Shown here: positions 25,584 to 34,875 of the stretch, piece by piece
Numbering within the stretch: the stretch's first letter is position 1
How the letters are laid out: each line of letters opens with the position of its first letter
NCBI GenBank assembly: GCA_965220415.1
Contig: OZ244829.1
Location: forward strand, 4,836,001-4,900,000
DNA length: 64,000 nucleotides
Direction of reading: 5' to 3'
DNA from: JAJDTR01 sp965220415
GTDB lineage: Bacteria; Poribacteria; WGA-4E; JAJDTR01
Translations under genes and position numbers: made by a program
The notes under the pieces: generated by a model
Databases searched by the model: none
The model's input: the letters and a program-made list of their open reading frames with translations, nothing else
What the model was told of the DNA's origin: nothing

Positions 25584-25673
25584 CGCACCCTACAAATGTA
25601 CTTTTCAAACAAGCTCTAAGCATATATGTGTCGGTTACCTCCATCTCAACTCCGCATGGGACTGCGTTTCCGC

Positions 25674-25701
25674 TTGACACTGTATGTCCTGACGTTATAA
25701 T
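25674..25701 (+). promoter_or_regulatory. Sigma70-type promoter ahead of the dcw cluster
   Basis: TTGACA (25674-25679) and TATAAT (25696-25701) separated by 16 bp: both hexamers match consensus exactly. It lies 80 bp upstream of rsmH and is the best candidate for the start of the division and cell-wall operon. Confidence 0.75.
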
Positions 25702-25781
25702 GCCCTCGATTTATGGTATCCAAGTCAGGTTTAACGATGTATCGAAAATTCACCATGTAAGATAATGGACTGACAAGAAAA

Positions 25782-26762
25782 ATGGAAACAGATGAAAAAC
25801 TGGTTAACTTCGAGACAATACGCGTAAAGCACACCCCGGTACTCACGTGTGAAGTAAACCGCTTTTTGGTGCCTAAGAGTATTGGGGTTTACGTTGACGG
25901 GACTGTCGGTTTAGGAGGCCATGCCACCGAGATATTAGAAGCGTCCGCGCCAAGCGGTCAACTCATCGGAATTGACTTAGATATAGAAGCGCTTGCTATA
26001 GCAGAGGAAGAATTACGTGGTTATAAAGAGCGATGTGTATTAGTCCAAGGGAATTTCGCCAATCTAAAGGAGTTACTAACCGCTCAATCAGTCACGCAAG
26101 TAGATGGCGTTCTGCTAGACTTGGGAGTTTCGTCTTTGCAACTCAATACACCATCTAGGGGATTTAGCTTTTCTCAAGCGGGAAAGTTGGACATGCGCAT
26201 GGACAGAAATCAATCGCTCTCGGCAACAGAGGTAATTAACGACTATCGCGAAGATGTACTCTCCGACATTTTTGCTCGATTTGGCGAAGAACGTTGGTCA
26301 AGAAGAATTGCACATCAGATTAGCCGATCCCGAAAGATTGAGCACATCACAACGACTCTTCAACTCGCGGATATTGTACGGAAGGCAATTCCCAAAAAGG
26401 TTAATCGTGGACGAATTCACCCCGCAACGAGGATTTTTCAGGCACTCCGAATTCACGTCAATAACGAATTGAAAAACCTCGACACAGGATTAGATGCGGC
26501 GGTAGCGTCTCTGAAACCTGGGGCACGGATCTGTGTAATATCTTTTCATTCGCTTGAAGATCGAATTGTGAAGCAACGATTTCGTGCTTTATCGCGAACC
26601 TGTATTTGCCCACCCAGTGTTCCTAGATGTGAATGTCGACAGGTTCCCTCCCTTGAGATATTGACGAAGCGCCCTATAACTCCAACCCCTGAGGAAGTTC
26701 AACGCAATCCTCGATCCCGAAGTGCAAAATTACGCGCCGCAGTCAAAATCCGTGAATCTTGA
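25782..26762 (+). CDS. rsmH: 16S rRNA (cytosine-1402 N4)-methyltransferase
   Basis: 326 residues. RsmH (MraW) methylates C1402 of 16S rRNA at N4. The family blocks are all visible: VKHTPVLTCEV, YVDGTVGLGGHATEIL (SAM-binding), DLGVSSLQLNTPSRGFSF, LDMRMD, and CVISFHSLEDRIVKQRF near the C-terminus. It is the first gene of the dcw cluster; the usual upstream regulator gene mraZ is absent, and a repeat and an opposite-strand gene lie there instead. Confidence 0.95.
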   Translation: METDEKLVNFETIRVKHTPVLTCEVNRFLVPKSIGVYVDGTVGLGGHATEILEASAPSGQLIGIDLDIEALAIAEEELRGYKERCVLVQGNFANLKELLTAQSVTQVDGVLLDLGVSSLQLNTPSRGFSFSQAGKLDMRMDRNQSLSATEVINDYREDVLSDIFARFGEERWSRRIAHQISRSRKIEHITTTLQLADIVRKAIPKKVNRGRIHPATRIFQALRIHVNNELKNLDTGLDAAVASLKPGARICVISFHSLEDRIVKQRFRALSRTCICPPSVPRCECRQVPSLEILTKRPITPTPEEVQRNPRSRSAKLRAAVKIRES

Positions 26763-26890
26763 GAGCTAAATTAAGCGTTTTTCTGCTTGAGTGAGGCTGC
26801 GCGATACTCAGCGACTTTCAGAATCAGAATCTGAGACGCACGGTAAGATACATTTTTCAACGAATGTAAATTCGGCATCAGGCTTGATAA

Positions 26891-27181
26891 ATGAATCGTC
26901 AAGAACCAAAATCAGCAGGAAAACTTCCCCTACTCGCATATTTTCTCTTGGTCTGTTATATCTGCATCGCCTTTGTAACGGCTTGGTATTCCTCCGATCA
27001 GAATAGGATTGCTTTACAAATTCGCGAGGATGTGGAAAAAGAAAAGAACCAGCTAACTAACGAAATTCGCAGACTGCAACTGGAGGAGGCACGGCTTACT
27101 TCCGCCGAACGCATTCACGCGTTCGCTCGCGAACTTCAAATGGTTCAGCCCTCACCACCGGCGCGTGATTTAGAAGAATAG
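26891..27181 (+). CDS. ftsL: FtsL-like cell-division protein
   Basis: 96 residues. A short cytoplasmic tail, one membrane segment (LLAYFLLVCYICIAFVTAWY) and a periplasmic coiled coil (EDVEKEKNQLTNEIRRLQLE) are the architecture of FtsL/DivIC. Its position between rsmH and ftsI is the standard ftsL slot. Primary sequence is poorly conserved in this family, so the assignment rests on topology and synteny. FtsL joins the divisome with FtsB and FtsQ; neither is seen in this window. Confidence 0.85.
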   Translation: MNRQEPKSAGKLPLLAYFLLVCYICIAFVTAWYSSDQNRIALQIREDVEKEKNQLTNEIRRLQLEEARLTSAERIHAFARELQMVQPSPPARDLEE

Positions 27182-27197
27182 CTATGAATGGAGGGGA

Positions 27198-29090
27198 TTG
27201 GAAAAGTTGAGAAATCGATTTGTTGGCAAGCGCCACAATCAGGAAATCAAACCGCGGATACGCAGGTTTGTGAACAAAATATTTCAAAGACAAGATACCT
27301 CGACGCGCGAATGGGACTCTGATGAGTACGAGGAAAAAATCGTCCGTATATCTCGGACGCGTATCGCCATACTGTTCATCAGTTTGCAAATAGGTTTTGG
27401 TCTATTGATCGGAAGACTCGTTCTGGTCCAATTGTTGCATAATGATGAATTGGCTATGCGATCTCAGGGACAGCGGCAAATTCAAGTTCCAAGAGTTGCA
27501 AGAGGCAGAATCTATGACCGCCATCACAATTTACTTGCCCTCAATCTAGATCTCGTTTCGGTATGGGCAGATCCGAGATTTTTTAACGCTGACGCCCACA
27601 AAATTTCATCTCAACTTGCGCCCATACTAGAGGTGCCAGAATCCGAAGTCCTGTCCTCACTTCAAAGGAACGAGCGACAATTTATCTGGTTGGCGCGGGA
27701 TTTGCCATATGACCGTCTAGTTGACATTCAATCGATAGTTCGACCGATTCGCGGCTTAAAGTACCAGATTCACGAAAGACGATTTTATCCAAAAGATAAT
27801 CATGCATGTCATATCATCGGACATACAAATTTCGCCAATGAAGGAGTCGATGGGATTGAATATTTACATGATTCTCATTTGCTAGGAAACGCTAACGATT
27901 CGAGGGTTAAAAGTCCAGAATCATCTAAAGATTTAGGTATCGCAACCGACGGAAAGAAGCGCCCCATTGATCCTAGAGCGATCTATGAAACTATGTCCGC
28001 CAGTGGAAATGACATCATTTTAACTATCGACGACAATATTCAATTTATTGCAGAACGGGAATTGATGGCCGGATGTAAAAAATGGAGAGCAAAAAGGGGA
28101 GCTGCCATCGTAATGCATTCCAAAACCGGTGAAATTCTCGCAATGGCAAATTATCCAACTTATAATCCGAATGCGTACTCCACGAGCCAAGAAGCTACTA
28201 AACGCAACCACACAATCTGGATGCAGTACGAACCTGGCTCCGTCTTCAAGATTGTTCCCGCCGCTGCCGCATTAGAAGAAAAACTCGCCACTCCGGATTC
28301 TCGGGAGTACTGCGAAGAGGGCGCATATCGCATTTCAAGAGGGCATATAATTCATGATGTCAAGCCAAACGGTTGGCTAAAACTCAGTGAAATCCTCCGA
28401 AAGTCTAGCAATATCGGGATTCTGAAGATTGCAAACCGACTCTCCAAGAAACAATTTGAATCCTATACCCATCGATTTGGGTTTGGTGAAAAAACAGGAA
28501 TCGATCTTCCTCACGAACAAATCGGGAAACTTCGCGGCTTTGACCACTGGGATGCCTTCTCAGCCGCCTCCGTACCGTTTGGACAAGGGATTTCAGCAAC
28601 CCCGATCCAAGTATTGAATGCAATGAATGTTATCGCGGCCGATGGTGTATTGCTTCAACCCTATATAACAAGAGAAATTCGCGGGGCAGATGGAAAACTG
28701 ATTGAACAAAGAGCAAGAAAGCAAATTCATCGTGTTATCTCGCGTAAAACGGCTACACAGATGGCGGAGATGCTCGTTGGCGTCACCGAAGGCGGGTCCG
28801 GACGAAATGCACGTGTTGACGGTTATCGCGTGGCGGGGAAGACAGGCACTGCGCAGAAAGCGGAAAAAGGGAAAGGGTATGTCAAGGACAAGGTGGTTAC
28901 GACATTCGTTGGGTTTTTGCCTGCGGAGGCCCCGCAAGTCTCGATTGTCGTAGTTGTAGACGAGCCGGCGGGTGGCGCTTTAAGTAGTCGCGTAGTTGCG
29001 CCGATTTTTAAGAAGATTGCGAGTGAAACCATCGCGTATCTGAATCAATCAGATGTATTCGCCCAGCCGGCGTTAGCTGAACGGCGTTGA
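27198..29090 (+). CDS. ftsI: Septal peptidoglycan transpeptidase (penicillin-binding protein)
   Basis: 630 residues, a class B penicillin-binding protein. It has one N-terminal membrane anchor (IAILFISLQIGFGLLIGRLV), a pedestal domain (GRIYDRHHNLLALN) and the transpeptidase domain. The catalytic motifs are SVFK (S-x-x-K), SSN (S-x-N) and KTGTAQ (K-T-G). The start is a TTG at 27198 or 27207; no ATG is in frame upstream within the gap after ftsL, and GGAGGGG lies just before. It crosslinks septal peptidoglycan together with FtsW, encoded downstream. Confidence 0.94.
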   Translation: MEKLRNRFVGKRHNQEIKPRIRRFVNKIFQRQDTSTREWDSDEYEEKIVRISRTRIAILFISLQIGFGLLIGRLVLVQLLHNDELAMRSQGQRQIQVPRVARGRIYDRHHNLLALNLDLVSVWADPRFFNADAHKISSQLAPILEVPESEVLSSLQRNERQFIWLARDLPYDRLVDIQSIVRPIRGLKYQIHERRFYPKDNHACHIIGHTNFANEGVDGIEYLHDSHLLGNANDSRVKSPESSKDLGIATDGKKRPIDPRAIYETMSASGNDIILTIDDNIQFIAERELMAGCKKWRAKRGAAIVMHSKTGEILAMANYPTYNPNAYSTSQEATKRNHTIWMQYEPGSVFKIVPAAAALEEKLATPDSREYCEEGAYRISRGHIIHDVKPNGWLKLSEILRKSSNIGILKIANRLSKKQFESYTHRFGFGEKTGIDLPHEQIGKLRGFDHWDAFSAASVPFGQGISATPIQVLNAMNVIAADGVLLQPYITREIRGADGKLIEQRARKQIHRVISRKTATQMAEMLVGVTEGGSGRNARVDGYRVAGKTGTAQKAEKGKGYVKDKVVTTFVGFLPAEAPQVSIVVVVDEPAGGALSSRVVAPIFKKIASETIAYLNQSDVFAQPALAERR

Positions 29091-29108
29091 CCTATAAGGA
29101 AAGCGACT

Positions 29109-30569
29109 TTGAATCTTCAGCACCTGCTACAGCATGTAGACATAATTTCAACAGTTGGAGATTGTGATAAAGAGATTTCGGGCATCGCGAATGATCACCG
29201 GAAGGTGGAACCGGGTTACGTTTTTATCTGTTACGAAGGGGTGACGTTTGACGGGCATGAATTCATTTTCCAAGCGATACAAAATGGAGCCGGGGCAGTT
29301 GTTGGAGAGCATCCGCCGCCAAAAAAACTTCCGAGAGGCACTGCCTACATTCAGACTGAAAATGGACGAGCCACGCTTTCCCTCGTTGCTGCCAATTGGT
29401 ATGGAAATCCTGCGGAGTGCCTGAAGTTAATAGGCATAACCGGCACGAACGGTAAGACATCAACTGCCTATCTCGTTCACTCAATTTTCGAAGCAGCAGG
29501 GTTGAAGTCAGCGATTATGGGCACAGTCGGCCATCGCTTCGGTGACGTAGTGGTACCAGCGACTACGACGACTCCCGATTCTTTAACTCTTCACGGTCTA
29601 TTTCGCCAATTCGTTGCCAGAGGTTTACAATACGTTATCATGGAAACCTCCTCTCAAGGCTTATCTCAACATCGGCTTGCTGGCCTTGAGTTTGAAACCG
29701 CAGCCTTCACCAATTTGACACAAGACCATCTCGACTACCATGAAACCATGGCCGAATATCTAAACGCTAAAGCCATGTTGTTTCGACAGATTCAGCGGGA
29801 AAATGGTCTGGCGATTCTTAACGCGGATGACCCTGCTTCAGATCTAATTCGCCAAAACACAGATGCAACAATCCAGACCTATGGGCTTGGCAACTGTGAG
29901 GATTTTACCGCTCAAGACATCGAGTCGACGCTCAGGGGACTTGTCTTAACTGCGGTTACGCCTCTTGGAAATATTCGGGCGAGATTGCGTCTTATGGGAG
30001 ATTACAACCTATACAACGCTCTTGCTGCGATTGGTGTCGCCCAGCATCACGGATGTTCTACAGATGAAATAAAAGAGGGACTTGAAAACACGATTGTTCC
30101 TGGCCGCTTTGAATTAGTCGACAGAGGGCAAGATTTCGCTGTCGTCGTTGATTATGCTCATACGCCCGATGGACTTGACAACCTTCTGACCGCCGCACGC
30201 CGGATTACCGAAGGCCGCTTAATTTGCGTTTTTGGTTGCGGCGGGGATCGGGACCGTGGCAAGCGCCCAAAGATGGGAAAAATATCTGCCGCTATCGCTG
30301 ATCACAGCGTAATTACTTCAGACAATCCTCGTACAGAGAACCGGAATCGGATTCTTGATGATATCCTCGCGGGAGTACCGGGTGGCACGAGTCATGATTG
30401 CATTCCTGATCGCAAGGAAGCAATTATTCATGCAATCAGACTGGCGAAAGCTGGCGATCTTGTCGCAATTGCTGGTAAGGGCCATGAAGATTATCAGATT
30501 TTAGGTGACCAGACGATTCATTTTGATGATCGAGAAGTAGCTGCAGAATGCCTTGAACATTACGGTTGA
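29109..30569 (+). CDS. murE: UDP-MurNAc-tripeptide synthetase (meso-diaminopimelate type)
   Basis: 486 residues from TTG 29109, with AAGGAAAG about 5 nt upstream. It adds the third residue of the peptidoglycan stem peptide. The ATP loop is GITGTNGKTSTAYL and the Mur-ligase centre VDYAHTPDGL. TSDNPRTEN contains DNPR, the motif that selects meso-diaminopimelate rather than lysine, which supports a Gram-negative-type wall. It is followed by murF after 9 bp. Confidence 0.95.
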   Translation: MNLQHLLQHVDIISTVGDCDKEISGIANDHRKVEPGYVFICYEGVTFDGHEFIFQAIQNGAGAVVGEHPPPKKLPRGTAYIQTENGRATLSLVAANWYGNPAECLKLIGITGTNGKTSTAYLVHSIFEAAGLKSAIMGTVGHRFGDVVVPATTTTPDSLTLHGLFRQFVARGLQYVIMETSSQGLSQHRLAGLEFETAAFTNLTQDHLDYHETMAEYLNAKAMLFRQIQRENGLAILNADDPASDLIRQNTDATIQTYGLGNCEDFTAQDIESTLRGLVLTAVTPLGNIRARLRLMGDYNLYNALAAIGVAQHHGCSTDEIKEGLENTIVPGRFELVDRGQDFAVVVDYAHTPDGLDNLLTAARRITEGRLICVFGCGGDRDRGKRPKMGKISAAIADHSVITSDNPRTENRNRILDDILAGVPGGTSHDCIPDRKEAIIHAIRLAKAGDLVAIAGKGHEDYQILGDQTIHFDDREVAAECLEHYG

Positions 30570-30578
30570 CGCACGACA

Positions 30579-31952
30579 ATGAACCTTAACGTCACTGAAA
30601 TCCTACAGGCAACGCGGGGAAAACTCATCCGGGGGGCTCTTAGTGCGGTCATAACGCAAATCTCGACGGACTCACGGACAGTCAGTGAAGGTGACCTATT
30701 CATCGCGTTGATTGGCGAAAATTTTGATGGGCATGAGTTCGTAGATGCCGCACGCCGAGGAGGGGCTAGTGGTGTGGTCGTGTCCAAACGAATCGAAACC
30801 GACTGTCCGGTTGTGATTGAGGTCGAGGATTCGCAGGTTGCGTTGGGAGACATCGCCGCTTTTCACCGCAGTAAGTTCGATGTTCCAATCGTCGCCATCA
30901 CGGGCAGTAATGGCAAAACAACAACGAAGGATATGACCGCATCGGTGTTGTCCCGCCAGTTTTCCGTATTTCAATCCGAGAAAAATTATAACAACCAAAT
31001 AGGCATTCCATCGCGACTACTGGAATTGGATGAAAACAGCCAGTTGGCGGTATTAGAGATTGGGACGAACCAATCTGGAGAGATTGAACGACTATCCCAG
31101 ATTGTCAAGCCAACCGTGGGCGTAATAACAAACATTGGACATAGTCATCTGGAATTGCTCGGTTCCCTTGAGGGAGTTGCCAAAGAGAAAGGTTCTCTGG
31201 TGGAACGGGTCGAGCAAGCCGTATTGAACGCCGATGATCCGATGACACCGCAACTAGCTCGCAGAGTATGTGGTAAGATAGCCACGTTTGGATGTAGTAG
31301 TGATGCGGATATTTCGGCACATGAAATAGAAATTCAATCCCTTGGAAAACCTTCCTTTACGCTGCGAATCAAGGGACAAAACGCGACTCGAGTGAACCTC
31401 CCTTGTCTCGGCACGCATAACGTTTCAAATGCGCTTGCTGCGGCGTCCGTTGGAGTTTGGGCCGGGTTGACGAGCGCCGAGATTCGCGACGGACTGGAGA
31501 ACTACCAGCCGGCAAATATGCGTATGCAGCCAATCGAGTGCAATGGATTGTGTATCATCAACGATGCTTACAATTCAAACCCGGATTCACTGAAGCATGC
31601 GCTAGAGTTTCTCAGCAGAACGCGCACTTCTGGCAAGCGAATTGCTGTGCTTGGTGACATGCTTGAGCTGGGTAAAGATTCCAAAGAATTACACTTCAAT
31701 GCCGGAATGAATCTGCCCCCTAATATTGATATGTTAATCTCCGTAGGAGCGCGTAGTCTTGATATTATCCGCGGTGCAGCCGATCACATAGAAACAACAT
31801 TCGCCTGTGAAACTCCGGAGGAAGCTGCAAGACAGTTACGGGAATTTTCTCAGTCGGGCGACTTAGTTTTGATTAAGGGATCGCGCGGTATGAAGTTAGA
31901 GCGGATTGTCGATGAATACCGCATCAATTGCCACTCCACACGCTATTCGTAA
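30579..31952 (+). CDS. murF: UDP-MurNAc-tripeptide D-alanyl-D-alanine ligase
   Basis: 457 residues, ATG 30579. It adds D-Ala-D-Ala to the stem peptide. The ATP-binding loop AITGSNGKTTTKDM and the family signature IINDAYNSNPDSLKHAL are present, as is the C-terminal LIKGSRGMKLERIV. It sits between murE and mraY with gaps of about 10 bp, so the three are co-transcribed. Confidence 0.95.
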   Translation: MNLNVTEILQATRGKLIRGALSAVITQISTDSRTVSEGDLFIALIGENFDGHEFVDAARRGGASGVVVSKRIETDCPVVIEVEDSQVALGDIAAFHRSKFDVPIVAITGSNGKTTTKDMTASVLSRQFSVFQSEKNYNNQIGIPSRLLELDENSQLAVLEIGTNQSGEIERLSQIVKPTVGVITNIGHSHLELLGSLEGVAKEKGSLVERVEQAVLNADDPMTPQLARRVCGKIATFGCSSDADISAHEIEIQSLGKPSFTLRIKGQNATRVNLPCLGTHNVSNALAAASVGVWAGLTSAEIRDGLENYQPANMRMQPIECNGLCIINDAYNSNPDSLKHALEFLSRTRTSGKRIAVLGDMLELGKDSKELHFNAGMNLPPNIDMLISVGARSLDIIRGAADHIETTFACETPEEAARQLREFSQSGDLVLIKGSRGMKLERIVDEYRINCHSTRYS

Positions 31953-31964
31953 ATCTTTTCATTT

Positions 31965-33068
31965 ATGCTTTACTATCTGTTTTTTGAACAACTTGCCGAC
32001 GCCTTTTCACCGTTCAATGTCTTTCGTTACATCAGTTTTCGATCCATATACGCTACCGTAACTGCTCTGTTAATCTCCCTGCTTTTCGGGCCGTTCGTCA
32101 TTGAGCGCTTGAAGCGATTGCGCATAGGAGAGCAGATTAGAGACGAAATCCCCGAAACCCATCAGACCAAGGCTGGTACGCCTACGATGGGGGGAATCCT
32201 GATTATTTCGTCTGTACTAATCTCAATTTCTCTCTGGGCGCGACTGGATCAGCCGTACATATTTCTTCTCATCTTCAGCCTATTATGGTTTGGCGCCCTC
32301 GGATTTTTGGATGACTACAAGAAAATTTCGAATCAACAATCATTGGGACTGCGCGGCTGGCACAAGATAATACTGCAAACAGTTGGTGCGCTGGCAATTG
32401 CTTGTTTCATTTATCGTTGGGGACCAATTCCGAAAGACGGCTTAACATCACAGACATCAATCATCATTCCCTTTTTCAAAGACCTGCACCCCGATCTGGG
32501 GATTTGGTTTATCCCATTTGCTACCTTCATCATTGTCGGCACTTCCAACGCCGTAAACCTTACGGATGGCATGGATGGTTTGGCAATCGGCTGCACACTG
32601 TTTGTAGCGGCGACATTTGGCATTCTGGGTTACTTAACCAGCCATCAACAACTGGCTGGCTATCTGGATATCGTACACCTGCCGGTAGTTGGAGAATCGG
32701 CAACCGTCTTTTGTGCCGCACTAATCGGAGCGGGGTTAGGATTCCTATGGTACAATTGTCATCCTGCTCGAGTTTTCATGGGTGACACCGGTTCTTTATC
32801 CCTTGGCGCGGCGCTTGGTACGGTATCAATATTGATTAGAGAGGAGTTTTTGCTTGTAATTGTTGGTGGGATTTTCGTGGCAGAAGCTCTTTCAGTGATT
32901 CTTCAAGTTTGGTCATTTCGGACTTATAAGAGGCGTATTTTCAAAATGTCACCTCTGCATTACCACTTCCTATTAGGTGGCTGGGAAGAGTCAAAAGTAG
33001 TCATTCGATTCTGGATCGTTGCGTTGCTCTTGATGTTAATGGCGTTGAGTACGCTCAAGTTGAGATAA
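31965..33068 (+). CDS. mraY: Phospho-MurNAc-pentapeptide transferase
   Basis: 367 residues, about ten membrane segments. MraY attaches the pentapeptide precursor to undecaprenyl phosphate, forming lipid I. Family motifs are the DDYKKI block (GALGFLDDYKKISN), NLTDGMDGLAIG and the metal-site region PARVFMGDTGSLSLG. The usual HHH motif near the C-terminus is HYHFLLGGWEE here, with Tyr in the middle position. An M1 repeat starts at its stop codon. Confidence 0.95.
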   Translation: MLYYLFFEQLADAFSPFNVFRYISFRSIYATVTALLISLLFGPFVIERLKRLRIGEQIRDEIPETHQTKAGTPTMGGILIISSVLISISLWARLDQPYIFLLIFSLLWFGALGFLDDYKKISNQQSLGLRGWHKIILQTVGALAIACFIYRWGPIPKDGLTSQTSIIIPFFKDLHPDLGIWFIPFATFIIVGTSNAVNLTDGMDGLAIGCTLFVAATFGILGYLTSHQQLAGYLDIVHLPVVGESATVFCAALIGAGLGFLWYNCHPARVFMGDTGSLSLGAALGTVSILIREEFLLVIVGGIFVAEALSVILQVWSFRTYKRRIFKMSPLHYHFLLGGWEESKVVIRFWIVALLLMLMALSTLKLR

Positions 33069-33370
33069 TATACCGTGCGTTGGGTAATATTGCGCTTGTA
33101 TTTTCAGCAAAATTAGTTTGTAATAGTACTTACTCAGCACCAGCAGGTCGCGATTCGGAGAGGGAGCTCTATGGGAGTTCTATCGCCCTCTAACCACTCA
33201 GCTAATCGCTCCTACAAGCGGATTTGGACGCTTTACTGGCTAGATAGCATGACGGCGGAAGCTATCGTCGTACAGATGCGATCACAATCTAACAGATCGT
33301 GGTACGGGAATCTATCGCCATTGGGATATGCTCCCTTGAAGAAACGCGACTTCCAGCAGCGTGGAGTATA
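33069..33370. repeat. M1 element inside the dcw operon, carrying u36
   Basis: It begins at the mraY stop (TATACCGTGCGTTGGGTAAT) and ends GCAGCGTGGAGTATA. The inner block CGGAGA|TCGCTCCTAC is split by u36 sequence (33162-33205). It fills most of the mraY-murD gap and must be transcribed with the operon unless a promoter lies within it. Confidence 0.78.
33162..33205 (+). repeat. u36 left end plus shortened u36
   Basis: A left fragment GGGAGCTCTAT (33162-33172) is interrupted by a near-complete unit (33173-33205 plus the next T, 34 nt). The right half of the outer unit is missing. It interrupts the same M1 block as the 2164-2304 cluster, in a different copy. Confidence 0.7.
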
Positions 33371-33411
33371 GATACTGAAACGGCGTCATTGGCGGAAGAT
33401 GAGAATTATAC

Positions 33412-34875
33412 ATGAATCCTGCAGACTTCAAGGGACAGAAGGTCACTGTGTTTGGCATTCATCGCAGCGGCGTTGCTGTTGCGAAACTGCTAGATGATCT
33501 CGGCGCCAGCGTGCAGGTGACGGATCCAAAACCGGCAGATGAACTCCAATCTGAAATCAATGAATTGAGAGATCGAGAGATCGATTTCTTTCTTGGAGGA
33601 CATGAGAATCGGTGTATCGAAAATGTAGACTTTATTGCCGTTTCTCCCGGCGTGCCACTGGATATACCGGTCCTAAGGACAGCACGGTCCTTGGGCGTCC
33701 CGATTATAGGGGAACTCGAGATCGCGGCAAGTATCTGCCGTGCTCCAATCGTGGCTATTACGGGAACAAAAGGAAAATCTACAACAACTCTCCTAGTGGC
33801 CGAAATACTCGAACAGAGCGGGAGGTTTCGACATGTCAGCGTCTCAGGTAATATTGGGATTCCGTTATCAAGCAATGTCCAAAGGCTAACCGAGGAAGAT
33901 TTAGTGGTGTTGGAGGTAAGTAGTTTCCAGCTTGAATCAACCACGTCATTCCGGCCAATGGTAAGTGTTGTACTGAATCTTACTCGAGATCATCTTGACC
34001 GCCACAAGACAGTGGAGGCCTACCGCGATGCAAAACTCAAAATCTGCCAAAACCAAACCCCTGCGGATTCTATTGTGTTGAACGCAGACGATCCTGTCGT
34101 CTCCGGTTTCGCTGTGGAAACTGCGGCAAGACCAATCTTTTTTACGGAGAATGTTGAGAATTGGAAAGTGGACACCTACGACAAGGCAGGTATGTACAAT
34201 ACAAATTTAACGGTGATGGGAAGCGATACAGAAATACTTACGAGGCAGAACGGTGAATATCATCGGATCTGTGACATAGCAGATATTTCTATGGTTGGCC
34301 GGCATAACGTCCGCAATGTGCTCGCCGCGACTGCCGTGGCACGTATTCTTGATGTATCATGCGAACAAATAAGGTCTGCAATTTGCCGATTTCGTCCTAA
34401 AGAACATAACGCCCTTGAGCACGCTTTGGAACTAGCAAGAACAGTGCGTGGCGTGAAAATTGTCAATGATTCCAAGGCTACAAATGTTGATGCGGTTAGA
34501 GCCGCGATTGAATCGATATCCGACCCTCTTCTATTAATCATGGGAGGATATGATAAAGGAAATGACTATACTCCGTTAATAAATCTCGTCAAATCTAAAG
34601 TTAAGGCATTGATTCTACTTGGCAAGCATACAGGAAGAATCCGAAACGCCCTAGAACCTCACGTCGTTACGTGGGATGCAATGACAATGGAGCACGCCGT
34701 TGAGGTAGCTTACTCACATGCCGTTCCGGGGGATGTTATCCTTCTGTCTCCAGCGAATGCTAGCTTTGACATGTTTGATGATTATAAAGCGCGTGGATGT
34801 GCTTTTCGGGAGGCGGCAATAAGACTTGAAACGATGGATTCAGTGGATCAATTACCCAGTTGTAGCCACCAATAA
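33412..34875 (+). CDS. murD: UDP-MurNAc-L-alanine D-glutamate ligase
   Basis: 487 residues, ATG 33412. It adds D-Glu to UDP-MurNAc-L-Ala. It has the N-terminal UDP-binding fold (VTVFGIHRSGVAVAKLL), the ATP loop ITGTKGKSTTTLLVAEIL, the MurD motif VNDSKATNVDAVRAAIES and the late GGYDKGNDY. Its end overlaps the start of ftsW by 50 bp in another frame. Confidence 0.95.
   Translation: MNPADFKGQKVTVFGIHRSGVAVAKLLDDLGASVQVTDPKPADELQSEINELRDREIDFFLGGHENRCIENVDFIAVSPGVPLDIPVLRTARSLGVPIIGELEIAASICRAPIVAITGTKGKSTTTLLVAEILEQSGRFRHVSVSGNIGIPLSSNVQRLTEEDLVVLEVSSFQLESTTSFRPMVSVVLNLTRDHLDRHKTVEAYRDAKLKICQNQTPADSIVLNADDPVVSGFAVETAARPIFFTENVENWKVDTYDKAGMYNTNLTVMGSDTEILTRQNGEYHRICDIADISMVGRHNVRNVLAATAVARILDVSCEQIRSAICRFRPKEHNALEHALELARTVRGVKIVNDSKATNVDAVRAAIESISDPLLLIMGGYDKGNDYTPLINLVKSKVKALILLGKHTGRIRNALEPHVVTWDAMTMEHAVEVAYSHAVPGDVILLSPANASFDMFDDYKARGCAFREAAIRLETMDSVDQLPSCSHQ

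Larger units (their letters stand above)
25266..25619 (+). repeat. M2 element with all three u36 sites occupied
   Basis: AAGAGCCTGTTTGAATAATA … TACTTTTCAAACAAGCTCTA. Site 1 holds one u36 (25359-25394), site 2 two in direct tandem (25444-25516), and the hairpin loop GGTGCGCA / CGCACC holds one (25548-25583). About 40 percent of this copy is u36 sequence. Confidence 0.85.

Noticed and set aside
25266..25619. Open frame of about 100 codons over the M2 repeats (also at 60368-60685 and 14080-14333)
   Set aside because: The frame exists because u36 and M2 lack stops in one direction; it has no ribosome site and its translation varies with u36 content between copies.
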